A stretch of 64,000 nt of DNA from Planctomonas psychrotolerans (GTDB lineage Bacteria > Actinomycetota > Actinomycetes > Actinomycetales > Microbacteriaceae). Below the pieces are notes generated by a model. It ran no database searches, was not told the DNA's origin, and saw only the letters and a program-made list of their open reading frames with translations. This document shows, piece by piece, positions 16,112 through 25,583 of the stretch (position 1 is the stretch's first letter; every line of letters begins with the position of its first letter). The stretch covers positions 2,250,400 to 2,314,399 of the forward strand of contig NZ_SJEV01000001.1 of assembly GCF_008642235.1 (NCBI RefSeq), written 5' to 3'. A program made the position numbers and the translations under genes.

Positions 16112-16999
16112 GTGACGCTGCGACTGCTGGCCGTGCACGCCCATCCCGACGACGAGTCGAGCAAGGGGGCCGCGACGTACGCCTACTACCGCGACCGTGG
16201 CGCCGAGACGATGATCGTGAGCTGCACCGGCGGCGAGGCGGGCAGCATCCTCAACGAATCGCTGGAATCGCGCGCCATGGCCGAGCGGGATCTGCCCGGG
16301 CTCCGCCGTCTCGAGCTCGCTCGCGCGCAGGCCGAGATCGGGTTCTCGCACCGCTGGCTCGGTTATGCGGACTCCGGGATGCCCGGCGAGGAGGAGTCGG
16401 TCGACCCGAACTCGTTCGCCGCGATTCCGCTCCACATCTCCTCCGCCCCGCTCATCCGGATCGTGCGGTCCTTCCGTCCGCACGTGCTGCTGAGCTACGA
16501 CGAGAACGGCGGTTACCCGCACCCCGACCACATCCGCGCCCATCAGGTGGCGATGGAGGCCTGGCGCGAGTCGGCCAACATGGAGAAGTATCCGGACCTC
16601 GGCGAACCGTGGACGATCGCCAAGCTGTACTACGACCGCATCTTCAACGCCGACCGGGTCTCCGCCATCTACGACGCGTTCCTCGCCACGAACCCGCCGC
16701 AGACGGTGCTCGACCAGCTGGCCGAGATGAACACGTGGATGCGCGACCGTCCGGCCGATGCGACGACCCGCGTCCCGGCGGGCGAGTACTTCGAGCACCG
16801 CGATCGCGCGCTGCGGGCCCACGCCAGCCAGGTGTCGCCCGACAGCTCGTTCTTCTTCTGGCCCAACGACGTGCAGCGGGCCGCCTGGCCCTTCGAGGAT
16901 TACCGGCTCGTGGAATCCCGCGTTCCCGCCGGTATCACCGCGGGAACGCCGGAGGACGACCTGTTCGCCGGCATCCCCGATGATGAGGCCGGCCGATGA
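16112..16999 (+). CDS. mca: Mycothiol S-conjugate amidase
   Basis: 295-aa LmbE/PIG-L-fold zinc amidase that cleaves mycothiol S-conjugates so that mercapturates can be exported, a detoxification step specific to actinobacteria. Zinc-site motif AHPDDESSKG near the N-terminus and HPDHIRAHQ near residue 143; CTGGEAGSILNES, which precedes them, is typical of Mca rather than MshB. Length also fits Mca. Start GTG 16112 was preferred over the upstream ATG 16076 because TAGGAG lies 5-10 nt before it. Followed by an overlapping (ATGA) small membrane protein gene. Confidence 0.92.
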   Translation: MTLRLLAVHAHPDDESSKGAATYAYYRDRGAETMIVSCTGGEAGSILNESLESRAMAERDLPGLRRLELARAQAEIGFSHRWLGYADSGMPGEEESVDPNSFAAIPLHISSAPLIRIVRSFRPHVLLSYDENGGYPHPDHIRAHQVAMEAWRESANMEKYPDLGEPWTIAKLYYDRIFNADRVSAIYDAFLATNPPQTVLDQLAEMNTWMRDRPADATTRVPAGEYFEHRDRALRAHASQVSPDSSFFFWPNDVQRAAWPFEDYRLVESRVPAGITAGTPEDDLFAGIPDDEAGR

Positions 17000-17331
17000 T
17001 CGCGGCCTTCGCCGGGAGCGCCGTCGCTTCGGCGCTGGATGCCGCCCTGCTCGCGCTCGCCGCGACGCCCACGCCGGCACCCGACTTCGACACGAACACG
17101 GTGTCGCCCGGAGTCGCCGGCTTCCTCATCACCTTCGGTGTCGCCTTGGTGGCGGTGCTCCTGATGGTGGACATGGTGCGCCGCGTGCGGCGCACCCGCT
17201 ACCGCGAGGACATCCGGGCGCAGCTCGAGGAGGAGCAGCGGGCCGCGGGCGGGGAGACCCGACCGGAACCCGGAAGCGGCGGGGCGATCGACGGAACCGA
17301 TTCGCGCCCGGAGCGACCACCCGGCTCCTGA
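16996..17331 (+). CDS. Small membrane protein downstream of mca
   Basis: 111-aa protein of unknown function, conserved in this position after mca in many actinobacteria. Signal-like hydrophobic start (about 1-25), one membrane helix (about 40-62, AGFLITFGVALVAVLLMV), followed by a positively charged VRRVRRTRYRED and a Glu/Arg/Gly-rich cytoplasmic tail. ATGA overlap with mca indicates coupled translation. Confidence 0.8.
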   Translation: MIAAFAGSAVASALDAALLALAATPTPAPDFDTNTVSPGVAGFLITFGVALVAVLLMVDMVRRVRRTRYREDIRAQLEEEQRAAGGETRPEPGSGGAIDGTDSRPERPPGS

Positions 17332-17379
17332 CCACGGGCCGGGTTCGCCGGCAGGCCGGTAGCTCGGAACGAACGCCGG

Positions 17380-18240
17380 TCAGCTCAGGATGTCCTTGGT
17401 GGCGAAGCGGCCGTAGGCGAGTGCGCCGAATACGGCGATGTAGCCCAGCTGCAGGAGGGCGTTGTCGCCGAACGTGCCGAATGAAATCGGCTGGCGCATC
17501 AGGTCGGCGAAGCCGAACCAGTGGTGGCTGAACAGCCACGGGTGCAACCACTCCAGTTGCGGCAGGGCACCCAGGATCTGCGACACGGCGGCAAGCACGA
17601 TCGTGGCCGCCATGGCGCCCACCGGCACGGTCGTCAGGGTGGAGATGAACAGGCCCACCGCGCTCAGCCCGAGGAGGGACACCGCCACGTACGCGGCGAG
17701 CAGCAACGCGCGCAGGGCGTACTCACCGACACCGATGGTGTCGCCGGACAGCAGGGGCACCGGGCCCACGGGGAACAGCGCGGCCCCGATCGCCGTTCCC
17801 GCCAGCACGATCGTGAGGGTGGCGGCGAAACAGAACAGGGCCGCGACGGCGAACTTCACAATCAGGAGCCGCACCCGGGCGACGGGGGCGACGAGGAGGT
17901 AGCGGAGAGTGCCGAGGTTCGCCTCGCCGGCGATGGTGTCGCCCGCGACCACCCCGATGGTGAGCGGCAGGAACAGGGGGATGGAGACCGCGAGGCCGGT
18001 CAACGCGACGAACAGGCCGTTCTGAGTGATGCTGCCGAGGAACGGCGGGCCACCGCCACGGGCGTCACCGTCGGACGACAACCGGATAGCGATCGCGATG
18101 AGCACGGGCACGGCAGCGAGCGCGGCGAGCAGGGCCCAGGTGCGTCGTCGGGCGAAGAGCACCCGCACCTCGGAGGCGAAGAGACCGAGTCCGCTCGTGC
18201 GGATCGCGGGCGCGGACGCTCGCGACGGATCACTGGGCAA
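17380..18240 (-). CDS. ABC-2 type transporter permease
   Basis: 286-aa membrane subunit of an ABC exporter, about six helices (for example LLAALAAVPVLIAIAIRL, GLAVSIPLFLPLTIGVVAG and the C-terminal NALLQLGYIAVFGAL). The TIAGEANLGTLRYLLVAPVARVRLL segment is typical of ABC-2 permeases (coupling helix region). The natural start is TTG 18240, which lies inside the last codons of the ATPase gene and has GGGGAGGGG about 7 nt upstream. The substrate cannot be told; relatives export antibiotics, lipids or Na+. It functions with the ATPase encoded immediately upstream. Confidence 0.85.
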   Translation of the reverse strand: MPSDPSRASAPAIRTSGLGLFASEVRVLFARRRTWALLAALAAVPVLIAIAIRLSSDGDARGGGPPFLGSITQNGLFVALTGLAVSIPLFLPLTIGVVAGDTIAGEANLGTLRYLLVAPVARVRLLIVKFAVAALFCFAATLTIVLAGTAIGAALFPVGPVPLLSGDTIGVGEYALRALLLAAYVAVSLLGLSAVGLFISTLTTVPVGAMAATIVLAAVSQILGALPQLEWLHPWLFSHHWFGFADLMRQPISFGTFGDNALLQLGYIAVFGALAYGRFATKDILS

Positions 18241-19321
18241 CGTCGAACCCCTCCCCGGTGAGTGCGACGAAGCGTTCCTCGAGGCTCGCACCGTCGACGC
18301 TGAAGCCGCGCACCCGAACGCCCGCGGTGACGAGCGCGCGGGAGATGTCCTCGGGCGGTGGTGCGGTGGCCGGGAGGTCGGCCGTCACCACGGTGTCGCG
18401 ATGGCTGGCCGAGGCCACGGCGGCGGAGGCAGCACCGGGATAGGCCACGGCGGTGGCCGAAGCAGCAGCGGGGCGGGCCACGGCGACCGCCGCATCCGGG
18501 CGCTCGTCGGCGTCGGGGGAGAGGCCGAGTCGGCTCAGCACCGCGCGGGCCTCACCGGGGTCGGGCGTGTGCACGCGAACGCGCATCGACCCCGACGCGC
18601 GCAGCTCGTCGAGCGTGCCCTGAGTCACGAGGTTGCCCGCGCTCATCACCGCGATGTGGGTGCACATCTGCTCCACCTCGGCGAGCAGGTGGCTCGAGAC
18701 GAACACGGTGGTTCCCTCGTCGGCGAAGGAGCGGATGAGGCCGCGCACCTCGCGGGTTCCCTGCGGGTCGAGGCCGTTGCTGGGTTCGTCGAGGATGAGG
18801 AGATCGCGCGGCGTGAGCAGGGCGTTGGCGATGCCGAGTCGCTGTTTCATGCCCAGCGAGTACGCGTGCGCCTTCTTCCCTGCCGCGGCGGTGAGTCCCA
18901 CCCGGTCGAGAGCGGCGTCCACGCGCCTGGACCGGGTGGCGGGGTCGGCGTGCCGGTCGCCGGAATCGAAGCGGAGGAGATTCGCCCGACCCGACAGGAA
19001 GGGGTAGAACGCCGGTCCCTCCACGAGCGCGCCCACCCGGGGGAGGACGGAACGCCCGGCGTCGGGCATGGGCGCGTCGAGCATCCGGATGTCACCCCCG
19101 CTGGGCGAGGCGAGACCGAGCAGCATGCGGATCGTGGTGGTCTTGCCCGACCCGTTGGGTCCGAGGAAGCCGAACACCGATCCGCGAGGCACGGCCAGCG
19201 AGAGATCCCGCACCACTGTGGCGTGCCCGAACGACTTGGTGAGACCGCGGGTCTCGATTGCCAGCGTGCCGGCGGCGGCCTTGGGCTCGTCGGCGTGCGC
19301 GGATGCCGCGGGTGCCGGCAT
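18230..19321 (-). CDS. ABC transporter ATP-binding protein
   Basis: 363-aa ATPase partner of the ABC-2 permease. Walker A GPNGSGKT (54-61), signature SLGMKQRL (about 155-162), Walker B LLILDEP (174-180), switch His in SSHLLAEVEQM. This is the CcmA/DrrA-type exporter ATPase layout with a C-terminal regulatory domain. Odd feature: between about residues 250 and 325 that domain contains an Ala/Val-rich low-complexity stretch (ARPAAASATAVAYPGAASAA) not usual for the family. The last codons overlap the permease start. The LolA-like gene lies 49 bp upstream and is probably in the same operon. Confidence 0.92.
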   Translation of the reverse strand: MPAPAASAHADEPKAAAGTLAIETRGLTKSFGHATVVRDLSLAVPRGSVFGFLGPNGSGKTTTIRMLLGLASPSGGDIRMLDAPMPDAGRSVLPRVGALVEGPAFYPFLSGRANLLRFDSGDRHADPATRSRRVDAALDRVGLTAAAGKKAHAYSLGMKQRLGIANALLTPRDLLILDEPSNGLDPQGTREVRGLIRSFADEGTTVFVSSHLLAEVEQMCTHIAVMSAGNLVTQGTLDELRASGSMRVRVHTPDPGEARAVLSRLGLSPDADERPDAAVAVARPAAASATAVAYPGAASAAVASASHRDTVVTADLPATAPPPEDISRALVTAGVRVRGFSVDGASLEERFVALTGEGFDVAQ

Positions 19322-19370
19322 CAGCTCACCGCCCGCGTCGTGCAGTCGCGGGCGGTGGGTGAGTCGGGCG

Positions 19371-20591
19371 TCACCGTTCGAGGGCTCCGGCGGCGGCGGC
19401 CTGCAGCCTCTCCACGGGCACCGCGCCCGCGAAGATCCGACCGTCGTCGGTGATGAGCACGGTGACCAGCGCCGTGCTCAGTACCCGGCCGCCCTCGACA
19501 TCCGTTGTGAGCTGCTCGAGAAGCTGTGCGGTCTCGGCGGCGCTCGCCGGGGTGCCACCGGCATCCGTGCCCATCGGGAATGCGGCGTCGGGCATTGCGG
19601 GCAATGCGACGACGGCGTCCCAGCCGGAACCGTAGACCGCGGGTGCGCCCTCGGCTCCCGCGGCGTCGACGCCCGGGAGGTGCTTTGCGAGGTGGTCCTC
19701 GTTCGGGTCGGTCGGATGCGGAGCGTCGAGCGCGCCGTGAGCCGCGGAGTGCTTCGACAGTCGGCGCTCGAGCGCCTCCGGATCGATCGGCTTCTCGGTC
19801 ACGGTCGCCCCGGCGGGCGGGCTGAAATCGAAGAGCGAGGCATCGGGCGCCGAGAAGTCGATCGCGGAGAACCCGAGCGACACCGCCGGGTCGTCCTGGC
19901 CGACCGCGGTCACCTCCACCCGGAGCGGCAAGCCGGTCTCCGAGTCGACGGAGAGGGTGACGCCGTCGACGAGGGTCTCCGACGACTTCGGGTCGAGCGA
20001 GAGCTGGTACACGGATCGGCCGGCGACGAGGGCGGTGGTCGCGACGCTCACCGAGGTGGAGGGGTCGATCGCCTCGATGAGGCGGGTCGCCACCTCCGCC
20101 GGCGTGCGCGGCCCGGTGTAGCCCGGATAGGCGTCGCCGCCGGCATGCGCGTCGATCGCCGCGGTCGTTCCCTCGGGCAGGGTGACGTGTACGGCCTCGT
20201 TCGGGTCGGAGTCGTAGAGCCACAGCTCGTCCCCGTTGATGATCACGTCGCGCTCCGCCATGTCGTCGAGGACCTGCAGGCGGACGGACGAGGAGTCGCC
20301 GACGAATGCCCGGACGGTGTGCGATCCGGTGAGGAACTCGAGAGCACCGGTCGGAAGTTCCGACGATCCGGGCGTGGTCGGGATATCGGGGAGACCGAGG
20401 TCCGAGCGCTGCTCGAGGGTTCCCGAGAAGGCGACCCCGGTGCTGTCGGCGATCATCGCCAGCACCTCATCGGCGGACTTCTCCGGCAGCGTCGGGGCGG
20501 CACCCGCGGTGGCGGGTATGGCGACGGCGGCGGTGACGACGACTGCGGGGACGATTGCGGCGGGCAGCCAGCGCATCCATTTCGAGCTCAT
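19371..20591 (-). CDS. LolA/RseB-like secreted lipoprotein-carrier-fold protein
   Basis: 406-aa exported protein. Signal peptide about 1-32 (WLPAAIVPAVVVTAAVAIPATAGA). Residues about 35-260 have the half-barrel LolA-like pattern: DEVLAMIADSTGVAFSGTLE, DELWLYDSDPNEAVHVTLP and LSVDSETGLPLRVEVTA. The C-terminal part (about 310-406) has a second beta-rich region and TALVTVLITDDGRIFAGAVP. In monoderm actinobacteria these proteins are found next to ABC exporters; their substrate is unknown. ATG 20591 has a GAGGGTGAG ribosome site. Upstream gene of the three-gene exporter group. Confidence 0.8.
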   Translation of the reverse strand: MSSKWMRWLPAAIVPAVVVTAAVAIPATAGAAPTLPEKSADEVLAMIADSTGVAFSGTLEQRSDLGLPDIPTTPGSSELPTGALEFLTGSHTVRAFVGDSSSVRLQVLDDMAERDVIINGDELWLYDSDPNEAVHVTLPEGTTAAIDAHAGGDAYPGYTGPRTPAEVATRLIEAIDPSTSVSVATTALVAGRSVYQLSLDPKSSETLVDGVTLSVDSETGLPLRVEVTAVGQDDPAVSLGFSAIDFSAPDASLFDFSPPAGATVTEKPIDPEALERRLSKHSAAHGALDAPHPTDPNEDHLAKHLPGVDAAGAEGAPAVYGSGWDAVVALPAMPDAAFPMGTDAGGTPASAAETAQLLEQLTTDVEGGRVLSTALVTVLITDDGRIFAGAVPVERLQAAAAGALER

Positions 20592-20731
20592 GATTCTCAC
20601 CCTCGAGACACCGGGATAGACCGACGGTACGGTGCCCTCTTGCGGAGGATACACCCGCCGGATTCCGCCGGGCTGGGAGCGTCGTCGTCGGCTTCCGCCG
20701 GTGCCGATCAGATGAGCCGCCGCGGTGTCGG

Positions 20732-21478
20732 TCAGACGAAACGGGGCGGATCCACGGCCACGAGAAGGATCCCGAGCCAGTGGCAGAGGAACGCGAACAG
20801 CGTCAGGGTGTGGAAGATCTCGTGGAAGCCGAACACGCCGGGCACCGGATTGGGGCGCTTGAGTCCGTAGATCACGGCACCGACCGTGTAGAAGATCCCG
20901 CCGGCGAGGATGAGGTTCATCATGAGCGCGTTCGCGGAGTAGAAGTCGACGATGAAGATCAATGACGCGTAGCCGAGCAGGAGGTAGAGCGGCACGTAGA
21001 GCCACCGCGGCGCGGTGATCCAGAACACGCGGAAGGCGATGCCGAGCGCCGCGCCGACCCACACCAGCCAGAGCAGCAGCACCGACTTCTCCTCGGGCAG
21101 GGCGAGCACGGTGATCGGGGTGTACGAACCGGCGATCAACAGGAAGATGTTGGCGTGGTCGATGCGCTTCAGCAGGTTCTTCATCGGCGGTGACCACCGG
21201 AAGCGGTGGTAGAGAGCCGAGTTCCCGAAGAGCAGCAGCGAACTGACCGCGAAGACGGTGCAGCTGACCTTCGCCGCGGTGCCGTCGGCGACGGACACGA
21301 GCACGATTCCCAGCAGGATGGCGAGCGGGAACGTCCCCGCGTGGATCCAGCCGCGCCACGACGGCCGGTCATCCTGCGCATGCTCGATGGCGTCATCCAG
21401 CAGGGGGAGGTTCGGAAGTTCCGCCGCGTCCTCGTGATCGGCCCGGGTGCTGTCCTGTTCCGGTCGTGAGGCGCTCAT
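20732..21478 (-). CDS. trhA: Hemolysin III family (PAQR-fold) membrane protein
   Basis: 248-aa seven-helix membrane protein of the YqfA/TrhA (hemolysin III) family, the bacterial relatives of adiponectin/progestin receptors. Conserved metal/catalytic residues are visible: SALYHRF near residue 87, DHANIF(L)LIAGSYTP near 108, and the C-terminal HEIFHTLTLFAFLCHW with its two His residues. Function is not settled; a role in membrane-lipid homeostasis has been proposed for the family. The first 40 residues are acidic and cytoplasmic. Divergent from the prenyltransferase gene with an 86-bp gap. Confidence 0.9.
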   Translation of the reverse strand: MSASRPEQDSTRADHEDAAELPNLPLLDDAIEHAQDDRPSWRGWIHAGTFPLAILLGIVLVSVADGTAAKVSCTVFAVSSLLLFGNSALYHRFRWSPPMKNLLKRIDHANIFLLIAGSYTPITVLALPEEKSVLLLWLVWVGAALGIAFRVFWITAPRWLYVPLYLLLGYASLIFIVDFYSANALMMNLILAGGIFYTVGAVIYGLKRPNPVPGVFGFHEIFHTLTLFAFLCHWLGILLVAVDPPRFV

Positions 21479-21564
21479 GCCGCAAGTTTAGGGGCGCAGC
21501 GCACGCTGCCCTCCCGGACGGGCGGTGCCGGGTGGACTACCGTGAAGGAGTGCGAAACCGGAAC

Positions 21565-22335
21565 ATGCCCCTCGGCTCCGGCATCATCTATGGCCTGTAC
21601 AAGAAGGGCATCCGCAAAGATCTCACCGCGGAGGCCCTGCCCCATCACGTCGCCATGATCGTCGACGGAAACCGGCGGTGGGCGCGCCAGCGACTCCTCG
21701 AGTCCGCCGCGCACGGGCACCGCGCCGGGGCGGCGAAGATCGGCGAGTTCCTCACCTGGTGCGACGACCTCGACATCCGGGTCGTGACGCTGTACCTGCT
21801 GTCGACCGACAACCTCATCGGTCGGGCCGGGGAGGAACTCGACGACCTGATCGAGATCATCGCTCAGCTCACCGACGACCTCTCGCAATGCCGTGACTGG
21901 CGCGTCAAGCACGTCGGCAATCCGGCGGGGCTTCCGGAGCGCCTCACCACCGCGCTCCGCGAGGCGGAGGAACGCACCATCGACCATCCCGGACTGCACA
22001 TCAACCTCGCGGTCGGGTACGGCGGTCGGCACGAGATCGCGGATGCCGTGCGCAGCATCCTCGCCGCCCACCACAGCGCCGGCGGATCGATCGAGGAGCT
22101 GGCGGAATTGCTGACGCCCGACCTCATCGGCGAGCACCTCTATACCAGTGGCCAGCCCGACCCCGATCTCGTGATCCGCACTTCCGGCGAACAGCGGGTC
22201 AGCGACTTCATGCTCTGGCAGAGTGCGCACAGCGAGCTGTACTTCGTGGAGGCGCTCTACCCCGACCTGCGCGAGGTCGACTTCCTCCGCGCGTTGCGCG
22301 ACTACTCGAAGCGCCATCGCCGCTACGGGGCCTGA
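21565..22335 (+). CDS. uppS: Isoprenyl transferase (cis-prenyl diphosphate synthase)
   Basis: 256-aa enzyme that elongates prenyl diphosphates in cis, making the lipid carrier (or its short precursor) for cell-wall synthesis. Catalytic MIVDGNRRWAR near residue 30, LYLLSTDNLIGR near 79, NLAVGYGGRHEI, and the substrate site PDLVIRTSGEQRVSDFMLWQ with the closing SELYFVEALYPDL. Actinobacteria often carry two such genes; this one resembles the short-chain Z-farnesyl type in context. Start ATG 21565 is assumed; AAGGAG lies 14 nt upstream, and GTG 21550 is an alternative but sits on that ribosome site. Confidence 0.92.
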   Translation: MPLGSGIIYGLYKKGIRKDLTAEALPHHVAMIVDGNRRWARQRLLESAAHGHRAGAAKIGEFLTWCDDLDIRVVTLYLLSTDNLIGRAGEELDDLIEIIAQLTDDLSQCRDWRVKHVGNPAGLPERLTTALREAEERTIDHPGLHINLAVGYGGRHEIADAVRSILAAHHSAGGSIEELAELLTPDLIGEHLYTSGQPDPDLVIRTSGEQRVSDFMLWQSAHSELYFVEALYPDLREVDFLRALRDYSKRHRRYGA

Positions 22336-22365
22336 CCCGATCTCACTCCGACCTGCCGAAGGTCC

Positions 22366-22479
22366 GGTCCCTGAGCCTGTCGAAGGGACGCGACCTGCCG
22401 AACCTGCGGTCCCTGAGCCTGTCGAAGGGACGCGACCGGCCGAATCTGCGGTCCCTGAGCCTGTCGAAGGGACGCGACC
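22366..22479. repeat. Three tandem 42-bp repeats carrying REP-like element
   Basis: Copies begin at 22366, 22408 and 22450, exactly 42 bp apart. Each starts with a nearly identical 30-base core (GGTCCCTGAGCCTGTCGAAG then GGACGCGACC) and a 12-bp linker (TGCCGAAC/TCTGC-like). The core is the imperfect palindrome that also occurs at 24.05, 44.6 and 54 kb. It occupies the 301-bp gap between uppS and the phoH-like gene; I see no gene in the rest of the gap. Confidence 0.9.
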
Positions 22480-22636
22480 CGTCTCGCCTCGCCGAGATTT
22501 AATCTCGCGGACATTTCCGCTCGCGTGTCGGGAGGCGCGGAACGAGCCGCCCGGTCGTATGTTCGGTTGCATCAGGTAAGGAACCTGGTCGAGACGGCCA
22601 CATAAGTCGCGTTTCGATAGCCCGGCCGACTCGCCA

Positions 22637-24034
22637 ATGAACCGAGGGCTCGCTCTCGGGTTGGGAGTGGTTGTGGCCGCGTTGAATTCTCAGAAGCCGC
22701 GTCGGAGTTCGTCCCCATCGTCGGGTGCTGCGCCGGAAACGGCGGAGCGCACGTTCGTCCTCGACACGTCGGTGCTGCTGTCGGACCCGAAGGCGATCTT
22801 CCGGTTCGCCGAGCACGCGGTGGTGCTCCCCGTCGTGGTGGTATCCGAGCTCGAGGCGAAGCGGCACGACCCGGAGATCGGATACTTCGCTCGGCAGGCC
22901 CTTCGTCACCTCGACGACCTGCGAGTGCAGCACGAGCGACTCGACTTCCCGATCTCCGTCGGGGAAGCCGGCGGAACGGTGCGGGTCGAGCTCAACCACT
23001 CGAACATGTCGGTGCTGCCCTCCGGTCTTCAACTCGGCGACAACGACTCGCGCATCCTCGCCGTGGCCATGAACCTGGCCAACGAGGGCCTCCCCGTGAC
23101 TGTCGTGTCGAAGGACCTGCCGATGCGCGTGAAGGCCGCGTCGATCGGACTGACGGCGGACGAGTATCGCGCGGAGCAGGCGGTCGACTCCGGCTGGACC
23201 GGTATGTCGGAGCTGTCGCTCGGGGCGGACGACATGGCCGAGCTCTACGAGGCGGAGCGGCTCCGCACCCCTGCCGCGGCGACCCTGCCCATCAACACGG
23301 GCCTCGTCCTGCACTCCGACCGCGGCTCGGCCCTCGGCCGGGTGACCGGCAACGGCGAGGTGACCCTCGTGCGCGGCGACCGAGACGTGTTCGGCCTGCA
23401 CGGCCGGTCGGCAGAGCAGCGGCTCGCCATCGACATGCTGCTCGACCCGTCGGTGGGCATCCTCTCCCTCGGCGGCCGGGCCGGAACGGGCAAGTCGGCC
23501 ATCGCACTGTGCGCGGGCCTCGAGGCCGTGCTGGAGAAGCAGCAGCACCGGAAGATCATGGTCTTCCGACCGCTGTACGCCGTCGGTGGCCAGGAGCTCG
23601 GCTTCCTCCCGGGCGACGCCACCGAGAAGATGAACCCGTGGGCGCAGGCGGTGTTCGACACGCTCGGTGCCCTGGTGTCGCAGAACGTGCTCGACGAGGT
23701 GATGGCTCGCGGCATCCTCGAGGTGCTGCCGCTCACGCACATCCGCGGGCGCTCGTTGCACGACGCCTTCGTGATCGTGGATGAGGCGCAGTCGCTCGAG
23801 CGGAACGTGCTGCTCACGGTGCTCAGCCGCATCGGGCAGAACTCCCGCGTGGTGCTGACCCACGATGTGGCGCAGCGCGACAACCTGCGGGTGGGGCGGC
23901 ACGACGGAGTGGCCTCGGTGATCGAGACGCTGAAGGGTCATCCGCTCTTCGGGCACGTGACCTTCACGCGATCCGAGCGTTCCGCGATCGCGGCCCTCGT
24001 GACCGAGCTGCTCGAGTCGAACGACGTGGGATAG
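22637..24034 (+). CDS. PIN-PhoH protein (PhoH2-type RNase/RNA helicase)
   Basis: 465-aa fusion of an N-terminal PIN nuclease domain (about 38-185) and a C-terminal PhoH ATPase (about 250-465). PIN acidic residues are in [12 protein letters not shown] (D43), [22 protein letters not shown] and VVSKDLPMR. PhoH has Walker [10 protein letters not shown] (279-287) and Walker [13 protein letters not shown]. Mycobacterial PhoH2 of this architecture unwinds and cleaves RNA. The first 35 residues are Ser/Pro-rich and poorly conserved, so the start (ATG 22637, or TTG 22682) is uncertain; no strong ribosome site precedes either. Confidence 0.92.
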   Translation: MNRGLALGLGVVVAALNSQKPRRSSSPSSGAAPETAERTFVLDTSVLLSDPKAIFRFAEHAVVLPVVVVSELEAKRHDPEIGYFARQALRHLDDLRVQHERLDFPISVGEAGGTVRVELNHSNMSVLPSGLQLGDNDSRILAVAMNLANEGLPVTVVSKDLPMRVKAASIGLTADEYRAEQAVDSGWTGMSELSLGADDMAELYEAERLRTPAAATLPINTGLVLHSDRGSALGRVTGNGEVTLVRGDRDVFGLHGRSAEQRLAIDMLLDPSVGILSLGGRAGTGKSAIALCAGLEAVLEKQQHRKIMVFRPLYAVGGQELGFLPGDATEKMNPWAQAVFDTLGALVSQNVLDEVMARGILEVLPLTHIRGRSLHDAFVIVDEAQSLERNVLLTVLSRIGQNSRVVLTHDVAQRDNLRVGRHDGVASVIETLKGHPLFGHVTFTRSERSAIAALVTELLESNDVG

Positions 24035-24046
24035 ACCAGCGAACGG

Positions 24047-24120
24047 CCCTTCGACAGGCTCAGGGACCGTGATCCTTCGACAGGCTCAGGGACCGTCGGC
24101 GGGACCGCGTCCCTGAGCCC
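24047..24120. repeat. Three REP-like elements between phoH-like gene and fumC
   Basis: Two direct copies, CCTTCGACAGGCTCAGGGAC plus one base, at 24047-24068 and 24074-24094, followed by a partial inverted copy (GCGTCCCTGAGCCC, 24107-24120). They fill the 95-bp space between two convergent stop codons, where the inverted copies could form a bidirectional hairpin terminator. Confidence 0.85.
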
Positions 24121-24129
24121 GTTCCCGGG

Positions 24130-25542
24130 TTACAGTCCGGGAGCGGTCATCCGCAGAACGTCGAGCGCGGAGTCGAGCTGCTCCTCGGTGATCTCACCAC
24201 GCTGCACGAAGCCGAGGGCGATCACCGCCTCGCGAACGGTGATCTTCTCGGCCACCGAGTGCTTGGCGATCTTCGCGGCGGCCTCGTAGCCGATCACCCG
24301 GTTGAGGGGCGTGACGATCGAGGGCGAGGACTCGGCCAGCGCGCGTGCCCGCTCCACGTTCACCTCGAGACCGTCGATGGTCTTGTCGGCGAGCAGCACG
24401 GTCGAGGTGGACAGGGTGCGGATCGACTCGAGCAGCGACGTGCCCATCACCGGGATCGCCACATTGAGCTCGAACGAACCGGACGCTCCGGCCCACGCCA
24501 CCGTCGCGTCGTTGCCGATCACCCGGGCGGCCACCATGAGCACCGCCTCCGGGATGACCGGGTTCACCTTGCCGGGCATGATCGACGAGCCGGGCTGCAG
24601 GTCGGGGATGTGCAGCTCGCCGAGGCCGGCGTTCGGCCCGGAGCCCATCCAGCGCAGGTCGTTGCAGATCTTGGTGAGGCTCACGGCGATCACGCGCAGT
24701 GCACCGGACGCTTCCACCAGCGCGTCACGGGCTCCCTGCGCCTCGAAGTGGTCGACCGCTTCGGTGAGCGGGAGCCCCGAGTTCTCGGCGAGGATCTCGA
24801 TGACCCTCTGCGGGAAGCCCAGGGGAGTGTTGATGCCGGTGCCGGTCGCCGTTCCGCCCAGCGGCACTTCGGCGACGCGGGGGAGAGCAGAGCGCACGCG
24901 CTCGATACCGAGCCGGATCTGCCGGGCGTAGCCCCGGAATTCCTGACCGAACGTGACCGGCGTGGCATCCATCAGGTGGGTGCGGCCGGCCTTCACCACG
25001 TCCTTCCATGCGTCGGCCTTCGTCTCCAGTGCACCGGCCAGGTGCTCGAGCGCCGGGATCAGGTCGGCGAGCAGGGCGGCGGTGACAGCGACGTGCACCG
25101 ACGTGGGGAACACGTCGTTGGAGGACTGCGACGCGTTGACCGCGTCGTTCGGGTGCACCGGCGATCCGAGGGACCGGGTGGCGAGCGTGGCGAGCACCTC
25201 GTTCATGTTCATGTTCGAGGAGGTACCGCTACCGGTCTGGTACACGTCGATGGGGAACTGGTCGTGGTGCTCGCCCGCGATGATCCGGTCCGCCGCACCG
25301 GCGATCGCCTGCGCGACGTCGTCGGCCAGGATGCCGAGTTCGGCGTTGGCGAGTGCGGCCGCGCGCTTGATGCGAGCGAGACCGACGATCTGTCCGGCCT
25401 CGAGCCCGCGGCCGGAGATCGGGAAGTTCTCCACCGCGCGCTGCGTCTGCGCCGCGTAGAGCGCCTGCGCGGGCACTCGCACCTCGCCCATCGTGTCGTG
25501 TTCGATGCGGAATTCGGGCTGTGCGGCGGCGGTGTCGACCAC
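24130..25542 (-). CDS. fumC: Class II fumarate hydratase
   Basis: 470-aa homotetrameric iron-independent fumarase of the citric acid cycle, interconverting fumarate and malate. Signature [15 protein letters not shown] near residue 320, [13 protein letters not shown] near 108, [13 protein letters not shown] near 140, and [18 protein letters not shown] near 190 are all intact. Length is standard. The next genes upstream (carbonic anhydrase and DUF4245) are transcribed in the same direction with a 41-bp gap. Confidence 0.96.
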   Translation of the reverse strand: MVDTAAAQPEFRIEHDTMGEVRVPAQALYAAQTQRAVENFPISGRGLEAGQIVGLARIKRAAALANAELGILADDVAQAIAGAADRIIAGEHHDQFPIDVYQTGSGTSSNMNMNEVLATLATRSLGSPVHPNDAVNASQSSNDVFPTSVHVAVTAALLADLIPALEHLAGALETKADAWKDVVKAGRTHLMDATPVTFGQEFRGYARQIRLGIERVRSALPRVAEVPLGGTATGTGINTPLGFPQRVIEILAENSGLPLTEAVDHFEAQGARDALVEASGALRVIAVSLTKICNDLRWMGSGPNAGLGELHIPDLQPGSSIMPGKVNPVIPEAVLMVAARVIGNDATVAWAGASGSFELNVAIPVMGTSLLESIRTLSTSTVLLADKTIDGLEVNVERARALAESSPSIVTPLNRVIGYEAAAKIAKHSVAEKITVREAVIALGFVQRGEITEEQLDSALDVLRMTAPGL

Positions 25543-25583
25543 GGTGCGGTGTCCTTTGTTCGTGTGCGGGAGGAGGAGCGGAA

